This document shows, in pieces, positions 47,277 through 56,701 of a DNA stretch of 64,000 nucleotides. This DNA comes from JAFNAG01 sp963824985. GTDB taxonomy: Bacteria > Acidobacteriota > UBA6911. A program made the position numbers and the translations under genes. Under the pieces are notes generated by a model. The model was not told the origin of the DNA and searched no databases. It was given only the letters and a program-made list of their open reading frames with translations. The first letter of the stretch is position 1. Every line of letters starts with the position of its first letter. The stretch lies in contig CAWGRQ010000021.1 in assembly GCA_963824985.1 (NCBI GenBank), positions 1 through 64,000 of the forward strand, read 5' to 3'.

Positions 47277-47305
47277 ATAGACATATTAGTCTATCAAGTA
47301 TAGAC
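47277..47305. promoter_or_regulatory. triple alternating half-sites upstream of the zinc-finger HTH gene
   Basis: ATAGAC (47277-47282), GTCTAT (47289-47294) and ATAGAC (47300-47305) alternate in orientation with spacers of 6 and 5 nt, 26 bp upstream of the start codon. This is a candidate operator. Confidence 0.45.
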
Positions 47306-47330
47306 AATCAAGGATCATCCAGGACCAAAA

Positions 47331-47640
47331 TTATTCGTAGCGCACCGCGCTGATGGGATCGAGGCGAGAGGCACGTCGCGCCGGGATGTAACAGGCCAGG
47401 AGTGCTACTCCGGTGAGGATCAGAGAGACGGCGGCGAACGTCGCCAGGTCCATCGGCCCCACACCAAATAACAGACCCGACATCCACCGCGTCAGGACGA
47501 GGGCGCCCGCCAAACCGAAGGCCACGCCGGTCAAAGCCATCCGAATCCCCCGTCCTGCAACCAGCATGAGCACATCATGCCGTTGTGCACCGAGCGCCAT
47601 GCGAATACCTATCTCGTGGGTCCGCTGAAGGTATTGGCCG
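47331..47640 (-). pseudogene. C-terminal fragment of an ADOP/FtsX-like permease
   Basis: QYLQRTHEIGIRMALGAQRH, then GVAFGLAGALVLTRWMSGLL and ARRASRLDPISAVRYE match the last 100 residues of the permease at 38427. The remaining 700 residues are absent, and an IS remnant follows upstream at 47674. The gene was probably truncated by that insertion. Confidence 0.8.
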
Positions 47641-47673
47641 TGCCCCGATTGTCATTGTCCAGCAGCCCCCGTG

Positions 47674-47913
47674 CTAGCCCGCTTTTCTCACCAGATTAAA
47701 GTGCATGGCGACGAACGGCACCCAGTTCGCAAGGCCCCTGGCGGAGTAGCCGGACCGGTATTTATTCACTGCCTGCTCAAACATAATGCAAGGGAACAGT
47801 TGCAGCGGCGGAGAGAAGATGCTAGAAAATCTCTGTACGGCCGAGCTTCCTTGATCAAGAGATTTCTTGCCAAAAAACAATTTTGCCAGGTCGGGCTCGG
47901 CCGGGCACATCAC
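47674..47913 (-). pseudogene. IS4-family transposase N-terminal remnant (DUF4372-like)
   Basis: LQLFPCIMFEQAVNKYRSGY, then SARGLANWVPFVAMHFNLVR resembles the N terminus of IS4-group transposases (F-x-QAV-KYR-x-ARGF-W-QFVAM). No catalytic domain remains. The gap up to 48024 holds only AT-rich sequence, probably the promoter of the NO reductase. Confidence 0.55.
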
Positions 47914-48024
47914 CTTTCCTAATCAGATAACGTCATCAATTCACGATTTTCTAAAATTCAGTTTTGGACAAGAGCGAAGGACGGGAACGCTGGAAATCCT
48001 GATGGGCATTGAAGGGGACATATC

Positions 48025-50315
48025 ATGATCGACACTTCTACGGACGTTTCGAGTCTCTCTCCGTGGTGGAAACACGCGGCGATCCTGGTGATGATTGTTG
48101 GTTTTTCGGTTCTGTCCTTGGTTACGGTCCTGACCTACACAAACGCTCCGCCCATCCCCGAGAGGGTTACAGATGTAACGGGAACCGTGGTTTTTACAGG
48201 AGCCGACATTCAAAAAGGCCAGGAGGTCTTCCTCAAGTATGGTCTTATGGAGCACGGGAGCCTGTGGGGCCACGGGGCTTATCTGGGTCCTGATTACAGC
48301 GCGGAGTATCTGCACAGACTCAGCGAGGTAACCCGGGACGGGATGGCAATCGAGAAGTACGGCAAGCCGTTTGCGCAGCTCTCGCCGGACGAGCAGAGCG
48401 TCGCATCAGCGCGGACGGTAACAGGTGCTCAAGGAAAACCGGTACGATGCAGCCTCGCGAACGCTCCGGCTCTCGTCAGGCGAGGTGGATGCCTATCGCA
48501 CCCAGCTCTCCGAATGGAGCGAGTACTTCAGCAGGAAGGATGCCGCTCCCGGGCTGCCGGACCAACTATATTCAGAATCCCGCGGAGATCAAAGCTCTGA
48601 CCGCTTACTTCGCCTGGGCAGCCTGGGCCACGACGGCGAATCGCCCGGGGAAGAATTATTCGTACACCAACAACTGGCCCTACGAGCCCATCGCGGGAAA
48701 CCGTCCTTCCACCGAAACCTATGTCTGGAGCGCCTTGAGTCTCATCACCCTCCTGTCAGGGCTTGGTTTGATCCTCTTCGTCGTCGGCAAGTTCGACTAC
48801 CTGGGTTGGAAGGGCGAGGGCGGCGGCATCCATATCATGCACTCTGCGCCCCCCGCTCTGAAGCTCACGCCCAGTCAGTGGGCTACCGGGGCGTTTTTCG
48901 GCATCGTGGCGCTCTTGTTCCTGGCGCAGGCATTCCTGGGAGGCGTGCTCGCCCACTACCGTGTGGAGCCGGGCGCCTTTTACGGATTCGACATAGCCCG
49001 CGTGCTGCCCTACACCCTGGCGCGCACCTGGCACCTCCAACTCGCTATCTTCTGGATCGCGACGGCCTGGGTGGGCGGCGGCCTTTTCCTGGCTGCGTGG
49101 GTTGGCGGCGGGGATCCCAGGGGCCAGATGACCGGCGTTTACGCACTCCTCGGGGCGCTGGTGGTGGTCGTCGTCGGCAGCCTTGTCGGCGAGTCCCTCG
49201 GCATCAACGACAAGCTGGGACAGCTCTGGTTCTGGTTCGGCCACCAGGGTTCCGAGTACCTGGACCTCGGGCGGTTCTGGCAGTTCCTGCTGGCGGTCGG
49301 GCTCCTCTTCTGGCTGTTTCTGATGTTTCGGGCGCTGAAGCCTGCCATCAAGAGCCCCGGCATGCGTGCACTGTCCTCACTCTTTCTGTACGCGGCCGTG
49401 GCGATCCCTGTCTTCTACCTGCCCGCCCTTTTCTACGGCCCCCACACCAACTTCGCGGTTATCGACAACTGGCGCTTCTGGATCATTCACCTTTGGGTGG
49501 AAGGATTCTTCGAACTCTTCGCGACGGTGCTGGTGGCCATCATGTTCCACCAGATGGGTGTGGTCAGCACCAAGACCGCAACGCGCCTGATTTACCTGGA
49601 CGCGATCCTGTACCTCAGCGGCGGGATCATCGGCACGGGACACCATTGGTATTTCACGGGACAGGGAACGCTCAACATGGGCCTGGCGGCATGCTTCTCC
49701 GCCATGGAGGTTGTGCCTCTCACGCTTCTGACGCTGGACGCCTGGGACTTCATCAAGCTGAGGAAGGCGCAGTGTTCCACGTGCGGCCACGATCTCGCCT
49801 GGGGCCAGAAGTGGGCCATTTATTTCCTCATGGCTGTGGGTGTATGGAACTTCGTCGGCGCAGGCATCCTCGGTTTCCTGATCAACCTGCCGATCGTGTC
49901 CTACTTCGAGGTGGGCACGACGCTCACCCCCAATCACGGCCACGCCGCACTATTTGGCGTCTTTGGGATGTTGGCCCTGGCGGTCCTGGTCTTCTGCTTG
50001 AGGGCCATGCAATCCGACGCCACTTGGAAGGGGACGGAGAAGTTCATCCGGGTGGGCTTCTGGGGTCTTAATGTGGGCCTCGCGCTCATGATCATCCTGG
50101 ATCTGTTCCCCGGCGGAGTAATCCAGCTCTGGGATTCCATCGCCAATGGTTACTGGCACGCACGCCGCCTGACCTTCCTGATGAGCGGCACCTACCATAA
50201 GCTGGAATGGCTGCGCATGGTGGGGGATATGGTATTCCTCTTGGCCGGCGCCTTGCCAATAGCGCTCGGCGCGTTGCGAAGTGTGTGGAAAAGGGATCTC
50301 TCTCCCACGGAATGA
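48025..50315 (+). CDS. norZ: quinol-dependent nitric oxide reductase (qNOR), frameshifted
   Basis: About 760 residues when joined. Reduces NO to N2O with quinol electrons in the inner membrane. The first frame has an N-terminal helix (HAAILVMIVGFSVLSLVTVL) and the extracellular GADIQKGQEVFLKYGLMEHG. It shifts near 48423 (one extra base) to VLKENRYDAASRTLRL and again near 48555 (one extra G) to NYIQNPAEIKALTAYFAWAA. From there the oxidase-like core is intact: WHLQLAIFWIATAWVGGG, EGFFELFATVLVAIMFHQMG (FeB-site Glu), GTGHHWYFTGQGT (His pair) and LTPNHGHAALFGVFGM. It likely serves NO detoxification or denitrification; no regulator is adjacent. Confidence 0.9.
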
Positions 50316-50392
50316 AACATCCCGCGGGTAAATTACGAGACATGCCCGGATCCGCCGCCGCAGCTGAGAGTTGGCGAGAAGTGCCGGCCAGG

Positions 50393-51661
50393 TCAGGCCA
50401 GGAAGAAAAGCGGCACGAGACCCATGACGGCCAGGAGGATAAGTGCGACGAGGCTCTGGCGCCCTGTGGGCCGGTCGGCAAAGGAGAAGGCGTAAATCCC
50501 CTTGATCACGTTGTTGCTGGCGGCGGCGATAAGAATGCTTGCGGAGGCCATTACAAGGGGCCCGGAGGTTCCCGCGGACGCCGTCATACTGAGGATGAAA
50601 GGATCCACATCGGTCAGGCCCATCAGAGCCGCCAGAGTGTAAACGCCGATTCGCCCGAAGTAAGCTACCGCGAGGTGGGTGATAATGGAGGCGGCCAGGA
50701 AAATAATTGCGAACAGGAGCGCGGTCCGGATTTCGAGAGGATTCTTGGCCTGGTATTGCCGCTTCACATCGCTGCCTGCCGTGTCCGGAAGGCGAGACCA
50801 GAGCCACCCACCCAACAGGGCGAAGGCCGCCAAATACAGGAACGCCGGCAGCAACCTCGAGGCGAGCACCCGATTGAAGAGGCCCACCAAAATGGCGAGG
50901 CGCAGATACATGACGCCCGAGGCGACCAGTATGCACCCGGAAAACAGATGGGGACGGTTCTCGGCAGTGGCGCGCTTGGCCAGGACCACCGTCATGACTG
51001 TGGAAGAGTAGGCTCCACCAAGGATCGCCGCGACCAGGATACCACCTTTTTGCTTCGTGGCCTTTTGGAGGACATAACTGGAGTAAGAGACCGTGCTGAC
51101 CGCAGCCACCACGAGCCAGGTTTTGAAGGGATTCAGCTTGAAGATCGTGAATTCGGCATTGGGCACCGCAGGCAAAACAATCGCGGTGAGGAGCAGGAAC
51201 TTCGTAAAGGTAAAGATCTCCTCTGATGGTATCCGCTCGGCCAGGGTTTCGAGCGCCACCTTGAGCTCCAGGAGGAACATGCTGATCACGACCAGCGTCG
51301 ATGCGATCCAGAAGTACTCCCGGTAAATCAGGGCGCCCACGACATAGATGGTGAGCCCCATTAACTCCGTGGTCAGCCCGGCGGTCTCTGCGCCGGCGAG
51401 CTTGTGGCTATAGGAGATAATGAGGAAGCTGCCCACCACGGCGAGGCCCGCCGCAAGCGGCCACTGCTGATCACCAGAAAGCAGAGCCAAGCCATAGCCC
51501 AGCAGTCCGATGATGGGAAATGTCCGGACACCGCCGAATGCGTAGTGCGCCTTGTGGGATTTGTGCTCCTCCCTCTCGATGCCGATCAGGAATGAGAGGA
51601 ACAGTACCAGGAGGATTTTGAGGCCTTCGGCCGGCAGAAATTGTGCCAATTCATTGAACAA
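50393..51661 (-). CDS. MgtC/DUF4010 family membrane protein
   Basis: 422 residues with about 11-12 membrane helices. The start is a TTG at 51661, 7 nt after AGAGGA; the ATG at 51654 is out of frame. The N-terminal block ILLVLFLSFLIGIEREEHKS is MgtC-like (membrane helix followed by IGxERE), and the rest fits DUF4010 (YVVGALIYREYFWIASTLVV, LGGAYSSTVMTVVLAKR, LTDVDPFILSMTASAG). It probably acts in ion or metal homeostasis; the family has no firm function. It converges on the NO reductase gene with a 77-nt gap. Confidence 0.8.
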   Translation of the reverse strand: MFNELAQFLPAEGLKILLVLFLSFLIGIEREEHKSHKAHYAFGGVRTFPIIGLLGYGLALLSGDQQWPLAAGLAVVGSFLIISYSHKLAGAETAGLTTELMGLTIYVVGALIYREYFWIASTLVVISMFLLELKVALETLAERIPSEEIFTFTKFLLLTAIVLPAVPNAEFTIFKLNPFKTWLVVAAVSTVSYSSYVLQKATKQKGGILVAAILGGAYSSTVMTVVLAKRATAENRPHLFSGCILVASGVMYLRLAILVGLFNRVLASRLLPAFLYLAAFALLGGWLWSRLPDTAGSDVKRQYQAKNPLEIRTALLFAIIFLAASIITHLAVAYFGRIGVYTLAALMGLTDVDPFILSMTASAGTSGPLVMASASILIAAASNNVIKGIYAFSFADRPTGRQSLVALILLAVMGLVPLFFLA

Positions 51662-52143
51662 ATCGAAATCCTCTGAAAGGCCCCGGCATTATTCGAACCG
51701 CGGAGGGGAAAGACGAGCCGCGTTTCCGATCGAGGTCCACGCCAAGGCGCCCGCTCGTCTGCCCTCCTCCCGGGTCCTCTGAAGGTGCATACCTGGATTC
51801 CCCAGGTCTGTATGCTGCCTTCCCCCCCTCTCGAAATCAGAGCTGTGAGGGGCTCTGGCAGGATTCTACGCCCGGAAAGGGGTGGAGCGGTAAACAAATT
51901 CCTTTATCCTTTTGGGCATTGACATTGCCTTAACAGCAGGCTGACAATGCACTCATCGCTGTGGTCTCGTTTGAGATTCCAACCCAATCGAAGGTGTAAG
52001 CGGGTAACCCTGCAGGGACCGCGTAAACCCGTTCGCAGATTTTGTAAATTGTGTGTAAAAGGCCTGCGGGGCAGGTTGCAGCCGCACGCGGCCGAGACTA
52101 GCATAACGGGCAGAATCACCCGACGAGTCGTAATTGCGGGTTT
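51662..52143. other. divergent intergenic region, no gene seen
   Basis: 480 bases between divergent genes. No frame is supported; a longer minus frame (51904-52932) is the antisense of the radical SAM gene. The stretch around 52030-52060 is AT-rich and may hold the promoter. Confidence 0.35.
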
Positions 52144-54183
52144 GTGGTACACGAGTTGCCGAAGCCGGGAGAAACCGTGATCCGAGATTGTTTGAAGCGC
52201 GCCAAGGTGCGGCTGAAAGTCGTGCTCATCAAGCCCTCCAAGTACGACGATGAGGGGTATGTCATTCGCCACTTTCGCGGCATCCTCCCAAGCAACACCC
52301 TGGCCTGCCTCTACAGCCTGACTGAGGACCTCGAGAGCCGCAAATCCCTCGGCGAGAACATCAGGATCGAGGCAACCGTCCTTGACGACGCGGTCCAGAA
52401 GATTCCGGTGGATCGAATCATCCGCTCTCATCACCCCCCTGCGCATCACACTCTTGTTGCACTTGTGGGAGTTCAATCCAATCAGTTCCCTCGTGCTGCC
52501 GATCTTGCCCGGCGTTTCCGGGAGGGCGGCCTGCAGGTCCTCATTGGCGGGTTTCATGTCAGCGGCTCGCTCTCGCTTTCCGGGGAGGTCACGGCGGAGA
52601 TCCAGGAGTTGATCGATCTCGGGGTCTCGGTTGTGAAGGGAGAAGTGGAGGAAACCTGGGGGGAGATTCTGCAGGACGCCCTGCACGACCGTTTGCGGCC
52701 GATCTACGATTTCCTGGAAAACAAGCCTGACCTTTACAGCAAGCCAGTCCCGAGGATCCATCGCAAATACTTCAAGCGCTTCATCCTGGCAAATGAGGGC
52801 ACGATCGATTGCGGGCGGGGTTGTCCATTCAACTGCAGCTTCTGCACCGTCATCAGCGTACAGGGACGGAAAATGCGCTTTCGCTCGGTGGAGATGCTGG
52901 CAGAGGCCATACGTCGGAATTACCATCATCACCGCATCGATTTTTATTTCTTTACTGACGACAACTTTGCGCGCAATGCCTTATGGCGAGAGATATTCGA
53001 GATGTTGATCCGCTTGCGGACCGAAGAGCGCATCCGAATCCGATTCTCTTGCCAGGTGGACACCCAGGCCTACAAGATTCAAGACTTTGTGAATCTGGCC
53101 GGTCGGGCAGGCTGCATTCAGGTATTCATCGGTATGGAGAGCATTAATCCGAAGAATCTTGCGGCCGCGGGCAAGGCGCAAAACCACGTTCAGGACTATG
53201 AAGAAATGGTTTCGACCTGGCACGGCGCGAAGATCGCGACGCATGTCGCCTACATCATTGGTTTTCCATTCGATACGCCGCAATCAATCCAGGAAGATGT
53301 CGAGCGCCTGCAGCGGGAGCTTCGGGCGGAGCAGGCGTCCTTTTTCATGCTTATGCCCCTTCCAGGATCCCGAGATCACATGCACATGGTCCGCAACGGT
53401 GAGTATATGGACCCGGATCTCAACAAATACGACGCGGCCCACGAAACCATGCGGCACCCCAACTTCGAACCTGGAGAGTGGTACCTGGCCTACAGGGAGG
53501 CCTGGAAAAACTTTTACACCTTCGATTACATGCGCGAGATACTGAGCCATGCCCATCCGGAAAATTACTGGGACATCTTCAGGAATTTCATATGGTATAA
53601 GAATTCGGCCCTGATTGAACGTGGACATCCGATGATCCACGGCTTCTTTCGCCTGAAGGAGCGCGGGGACCGACGTCCCGGATACGCCGTGGAATCCCGC
53701 CTCCGGCACTGCCTGCGCCGGTTCCGTGAGTTGCGCAGCCTGGCCCGGGACTGGACCTCGCTTCTGCTCGAAATGGAAGAACTCTGGCTGCAGACGCGCC
53801 CCCGCAGTGCTGGAGAACTGCGTCTCATGGCGGAGCTGAAACGGGGGCGGGAAGAAGCAAACCGCAGCCTCCGATCCGCGGAGTTGCAGATTGCCCACAT
53901 CCGGGCGCGAATTCATTTTCCGAAACTGCGTGTCCCCTCTCGACTGACGCTGGCGTTCCGAGACTTCAATCTCGGCCTCGCAATGAGGGTTACATACTCA
54001 CGAGCGGATCTGCAGAAATTCTGGAACAAAACCTGGCGAAGCTGGCGGCAGGGCCGAATCCTTTTGATACGCCCCCACAAAGTTGTCCTCAGCTTCCTTA
54101 GGGACGTCCAACTGCTGTTCCTGTTTGTCATCGCGCTGGTGCGCGCCGAAACGTACATTCAACCAGGACAGAGCCAATCCTGA
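52144..54183 (+). CDS. radical SAM protein, B12-binding-domain type
   Basis: 679 residues from GTG 52144; a second GTG at 52177 has the better ribosome site (GGGAGA). Residues about 20-190 look like the Rossmann-type cobalamin domain (KVVLIKPSKYDDEG, VALVGVQSNQFPRAADLARR, LQVLIGGFHVSG) but lack the His-on DxHxxG motif, as in many relatives. The radical SAM core carries CGRGCPFNCSFC (Cx3Cx2C cluster site) followed by the SAM-binding strands FFTDDNFARN and VFIGMESINPKNL. The C-terminal 200 residues are helical and basic, ending in a hydrophobic segment (LRDVQLLFLFVIALVRA). It possibly methylates or rearranges a lipid or natural product. Monocistronic. Confidence 0.85.
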   Translation: MVHELPKPGETVIRDCLKRAKVRLKVVLIKPSKYDDEGYVIRHFRGILPSNTLACLYSLTEDLESRKSLGENIRIEATVLDDAVQKIPVDRIIRSHHPPAHHTLVALVGVQSNQFPRAADLARRFREGGLQVLIGGFHVSGSLSLSGEVTAEIQELIDLGVSVVKGEVEETWGEILQDALHDRLRPIYDFLENKPDLYSKPVPRIHRKYFKRFILANEGTIDCGRGCPFNCSFCTVISVQGRKMRFRSVEMLAEAIRRNYHHHRIDFYFFTDDNFARNALWREIFEMLIRLRTEERIRIRFSCQVDTQAYKIQDFVNLAGRAGCIQVFIGMESINPKNLAAAGKAQNHVQDYEEMVSTWHGAKIATHVAYIIGFPFDTPQSIQEDVERLQRELRAEQASFFMLMPLPGSRDHMHMVRNGEYMDPDLNKYDAAHETMRHPNFEPGEWYLAYREAWKNFYTFDYMREILSHAHPENYWDIFRNFIWYKNSALIERGHPMIHGFFRLKERGDRRPGYAVESRLRHCLRRFRELRSLARDWTSLLLEMEELWLQTRPRSAGELRLMAELKRGREEANRSLRSAELQIAHIRARIHFPKLRVPSRLTLAFRDFNLGLAMRVTYSRADLQKFWNKTWRSWRQGRILLIRPHKVVLSFLRDVQLLFLFVIALVRAETYIQPGQSQS

Positions 54184-54351
54184 GCAGAACCTCGCCCGTC
54201 GAAGAAGATAAGGGGACTGACGACGATAACAATTTGATGCCGCGATAATTGGTCGATCCCATCCCCCGGGAAATTGTGTTTGGACTAAATGGAATCATCG
54301 CCTGGTTGACGCACTTGCAGTGGAAGTGAAATCGCCACGCTCCCGAGAATT

Positions 54352-55707
54352 CTACTTCTTCATGAATGCCTCGATCTCTGCGACCGTCCGGGGCAATCCC
54401 GGCGTGAGATTCTCGCAACCCGTCTCGGTGATGACGACCGTGTCTTCAACACGAACACCCAGATCTTCTCCGGGGAATACGGCGTAGATGTCGCACGCAA
54501 ACACCATGCCCGGCCGGAGCGGACCGCGTGGCCCGGCGCTGACATCGTGGACCGCCATCCCGACATTGTGGCTGATGCCCGTCTGCATTGTCCGGATCTT
54601 GAACAGGTCTTTGGCAATGTCGAATCCCCGCTTTTTCAGGATCTCGAAGACTTGGGGCTGGACATCCCTGGCTTCGATGCCGGGTCGATACACCTGCCTG
54701 CAGGCCTCCTGGATCGCCAGGGCGGCCTCGTAGATCTCTCTCTGGCGGGGGGTAAACTTCCCGTCGGCGGGGTAGGATGCCGAGATGTCGGTGACGTAGT
54801 AGTCAAGAACCGGTCCGGCATCGACAACGATGAAATCGCCGGCCTTGAAGATGCGATCGTGGCGGTAATAGTGAAGATACGGGTGGTTCTCGGCCGAACT
54901 GATGATGACGTTGTAGGCAAGATCGCGCGCCCCGGCCTTCTTGGACGCATATTCAAAGGCGGCCGACATCTCGTATTCGGGGGCGCCGACCCGGGTGGCC
55001 CGCATCATCGCCTTGTGAGCCTCCACACCAAGCCGGCCGACCTTGCGCAGCTGCTCGATTTCGGCCGGCGACTTGATCGAACGCAGCTCCCAAATGAATG
55101 GAGCCGCATCCCTGACCACGGCTTGGGGGAAACGCTCGCGGAGGTTGGTGACGAACTGCAACTCGCGCGTGAGGCGGCCGTCCCACAGGTTGAGAGTCAT
55201 GGCATTCTGCACGATGCCGAACTTTTCGGCCGAACATTCGCGGGCCAGCTCCTCCGGTTTGAAAGACGTGAAGAGGACCGCGCCGGAACCGGCCAGCCGG
55301 GACAAGGTCGGCGTGAATTGGTCGATGGGAGAGACGCGCTCAATGCCGGTGACGGCCGCCGCGTTGCGGACCAGGTCCAGGCTGATCCCCTCGTTGCGCG
55401 CGCCGCTGTCGGTGATGGTGAAAAAGAGCGTGCTTGTCTTTGAACGGCCGTCGATGATCAGGGCGGCGTTGGGAATTTCCACGCCCGCAAAATACATCAG
55501 ATCGTTGTTCTGGACGAATTCGCCGTAGCCGGTGGCGGGGGTCGCCCCAAGGAGTATCGCCACCCCATCGGGGATCTTCTCTATCAACCTGGCCCGCCGG
55601 GCGGCATATTCGGCTTTATCGAACAGAAGCGGTCCAGCCGCCAGCGCGGTTGCACCACAGGCAAGCACCAGTAAAACAATTGCGCCTTTCGCCATCCAGA
55701 CTTTCAT
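54352..55707 (-). CDS. secreted M24-family aminopeptidase P-like protein
   Basis: 451 residues from ATG 55707, 5 nt after AAGGAGG. A signal peptide (GAIVLLVLACGATALAAG) comes first. The N-terminal creatinase-like domain starts KAEYAARRARLIEKIPDGVA. The catalytic pita-bread domain shows FIVVDAGP and DISASYPADG (two Asp ligands) and TGISHNVGMAVHDVS (His). The next ligand, usually Glu in EPGIY, appears as Asp in FACDIYAVFPGED. The last Glu is in VRVEDTVVIT. It should remove N-terminal residues before proline, or has diverged. The Glu-to-Asp change may alter metal use. Confidence 0.85.
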   Translation of the reverse strand: MKVWMAKGAIVLLVLACGATALAAGPLLFDKAEYAARRARLIEKIPDGVAILLGATPATGYGEFVQNNDLMYFAGVEIPNAALIIDGRSKTSTLFFTITDSGARNEGISLDLVRNAAAVTGIERVSPIDQFTPTLSRLAGSGAVLFTSFKPEELARECSAEKFGIVQNAMTLNLWDGRLTRELQFVTNLRERFPQAVVRDAAPFIWELRSIKSPAEIEQLRKVGRLGVEAHKAMMRATRVGAPEYEMSAAFEYASKKAGARDLAYNVIISSAENHPYLHYYRHDRIFKAGDFIVVDAGPVLDYYVTDISASYPADGKFTPRQREIYEAALAIQEACRQVYRPGIEARDVQPQVFEILKKRGFDIAKDLFKIRTMQTGISHNVGMAVHDVSAGPRGPLRPGMVFACDIYAVFPGEDLGVRVEDTVVITETGCENLTPGLPRTVAEIEAFMKK

Positions 55708-55942
55708 GAAAACCTCCTTGGTAGCTCGCGGGCCCGGGCCCGGCGGCGCTATTTGCTCAGAGAGCATAGCCGGTGGATCACGCCCTCTTCGATCCAGAAA
55801 ATATCACGCAATCCGTCTCGCGGCAGGAAACATAGTGACTGCCAGCATTGCGGTCACACACCGAGTATTGTTCCGCCGGTTGTTTCGGCGCACACTTGAC
55901 ACTCACGGGCCGAACGTGCCAGCCTACCATGTTTTATACTCT

Positions 55943-56125
55943 ATGAGCACTAGCCGAAAAACGCCGGGCGGGTGGGTCCTGCCCACCCTGCAGCGAGGTC
56001 CGAACGGCAGAGGCATCTGCCGGCGGTGTGGCGTCGAAGTGCCGAAGGGCCGCCGCACCTTTTGCCGTGATGCCTGCGTGGGGCATGTGCCCTTACAGTG
56101 GTTGCTGCGATGGAGATCCACATGA
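55943..56125 (+). pseudogene. truncated HNH-type nuclease, N-terminal zinc segment only
   Basis: WVLPTLQRGPNGRGICRRCG, then VEVPKGRRTFCRDAC has the paired CxxC / Cx3C pattern and the KGRRTFC phrase seen just before the HNH core in a family of HNH endonucleases. The sequence then diverges (GHVPLQWLLRWRST) and stops, so the catalytic part is missing. Confidence 0.45.
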
Positions 56126-56171
56126 TCCCACGGCACATCGTCACATTACTTGCGGTCATGTTATTACTGGC

Positions 56172-56273
56172 GGGTTTGCGACGGTTGTGATCGGCATGGA
56201 CGTGGTGGACTCGATCCTCGAAGGCGACCAAATCCAAGAGATCAAGATCGTCGAGGCGCGCAGGAGTTCGTGA
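56172..56273 (+). pseudogene. cyclophilin-type PPIase C-terminal fragment
   Basis: FATVVIGMDVVDSILEGDQI, then QEIKIVE matches the end of the cyclophilin fold (FG-V--GMDVVD-I--GD-I). Only about 34 codons remain, with no start. Confidence 0.5.
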
Positions 56274-56296
56274 TCCGAAGGGGCGCCAGAGAGTAG

Positions 56297-56600
56297 CCCC
56301 GGGCGTGTGACCCTGCGCTGGCTGAAGAGATCGCACAGGACCGCCTGGCAGCGCTTGTAGAGCGTTGGAGGAGCTCCGGTCCCCCGGACTCCGTGGAGGC
56401 TTTTGTGTTTGCCGTCGCCCGGCGGCGCGCAGGCCGCGCTTTGCTGCGCCGCCGGTTGTTGGTGCCCATCGAAGGCCTTATCGGCAATGGCGACGGTGCG
56501 CCCAGCCGGGAGAACCGCGCCATCGAAAAGAACGAACAAAAACGCGTGCTTGCGGCTATATCCAGACTGCCCCACATCGAGCGGGATTTGCGAGGGCATC
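56297..56600 (+). pseudogene. ECF sigma factor remnant (region 2 and linker)
   Basis: ALAEEIAQDRLAALVERWRS, then PPDSVEAFVFAVARRRAGRA and IEKNEQKRVLAAISRLPHIE fits ECF sigma region 2.2-2.4 and the start of region 4 (loader spacing and the SP-E-AF-FAVARR pattern). The frame opens after a TAG with no start codon, and the region 4 helix-turn-helix is lost. Three fragments in tandem here mark a decayed region. Confidence 0.45.
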
Positions 56601-56701
56601 GATTGTCGGTATCGCCTCGACGGCAAGAAGATGGTCATCGAACCGCTCTGGATGGGCTTCGCGCCGTCCTCCCATGCCGCACGGTCGTGAGGAGCCGCGC
56701 C

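Noticed and set aside
49950..50936. 328-codon minus-strand frame across the NO reductase end and the DUF4010 gene
   Set aside because: It overlaps two well-supported genes and has no recognisable domain.
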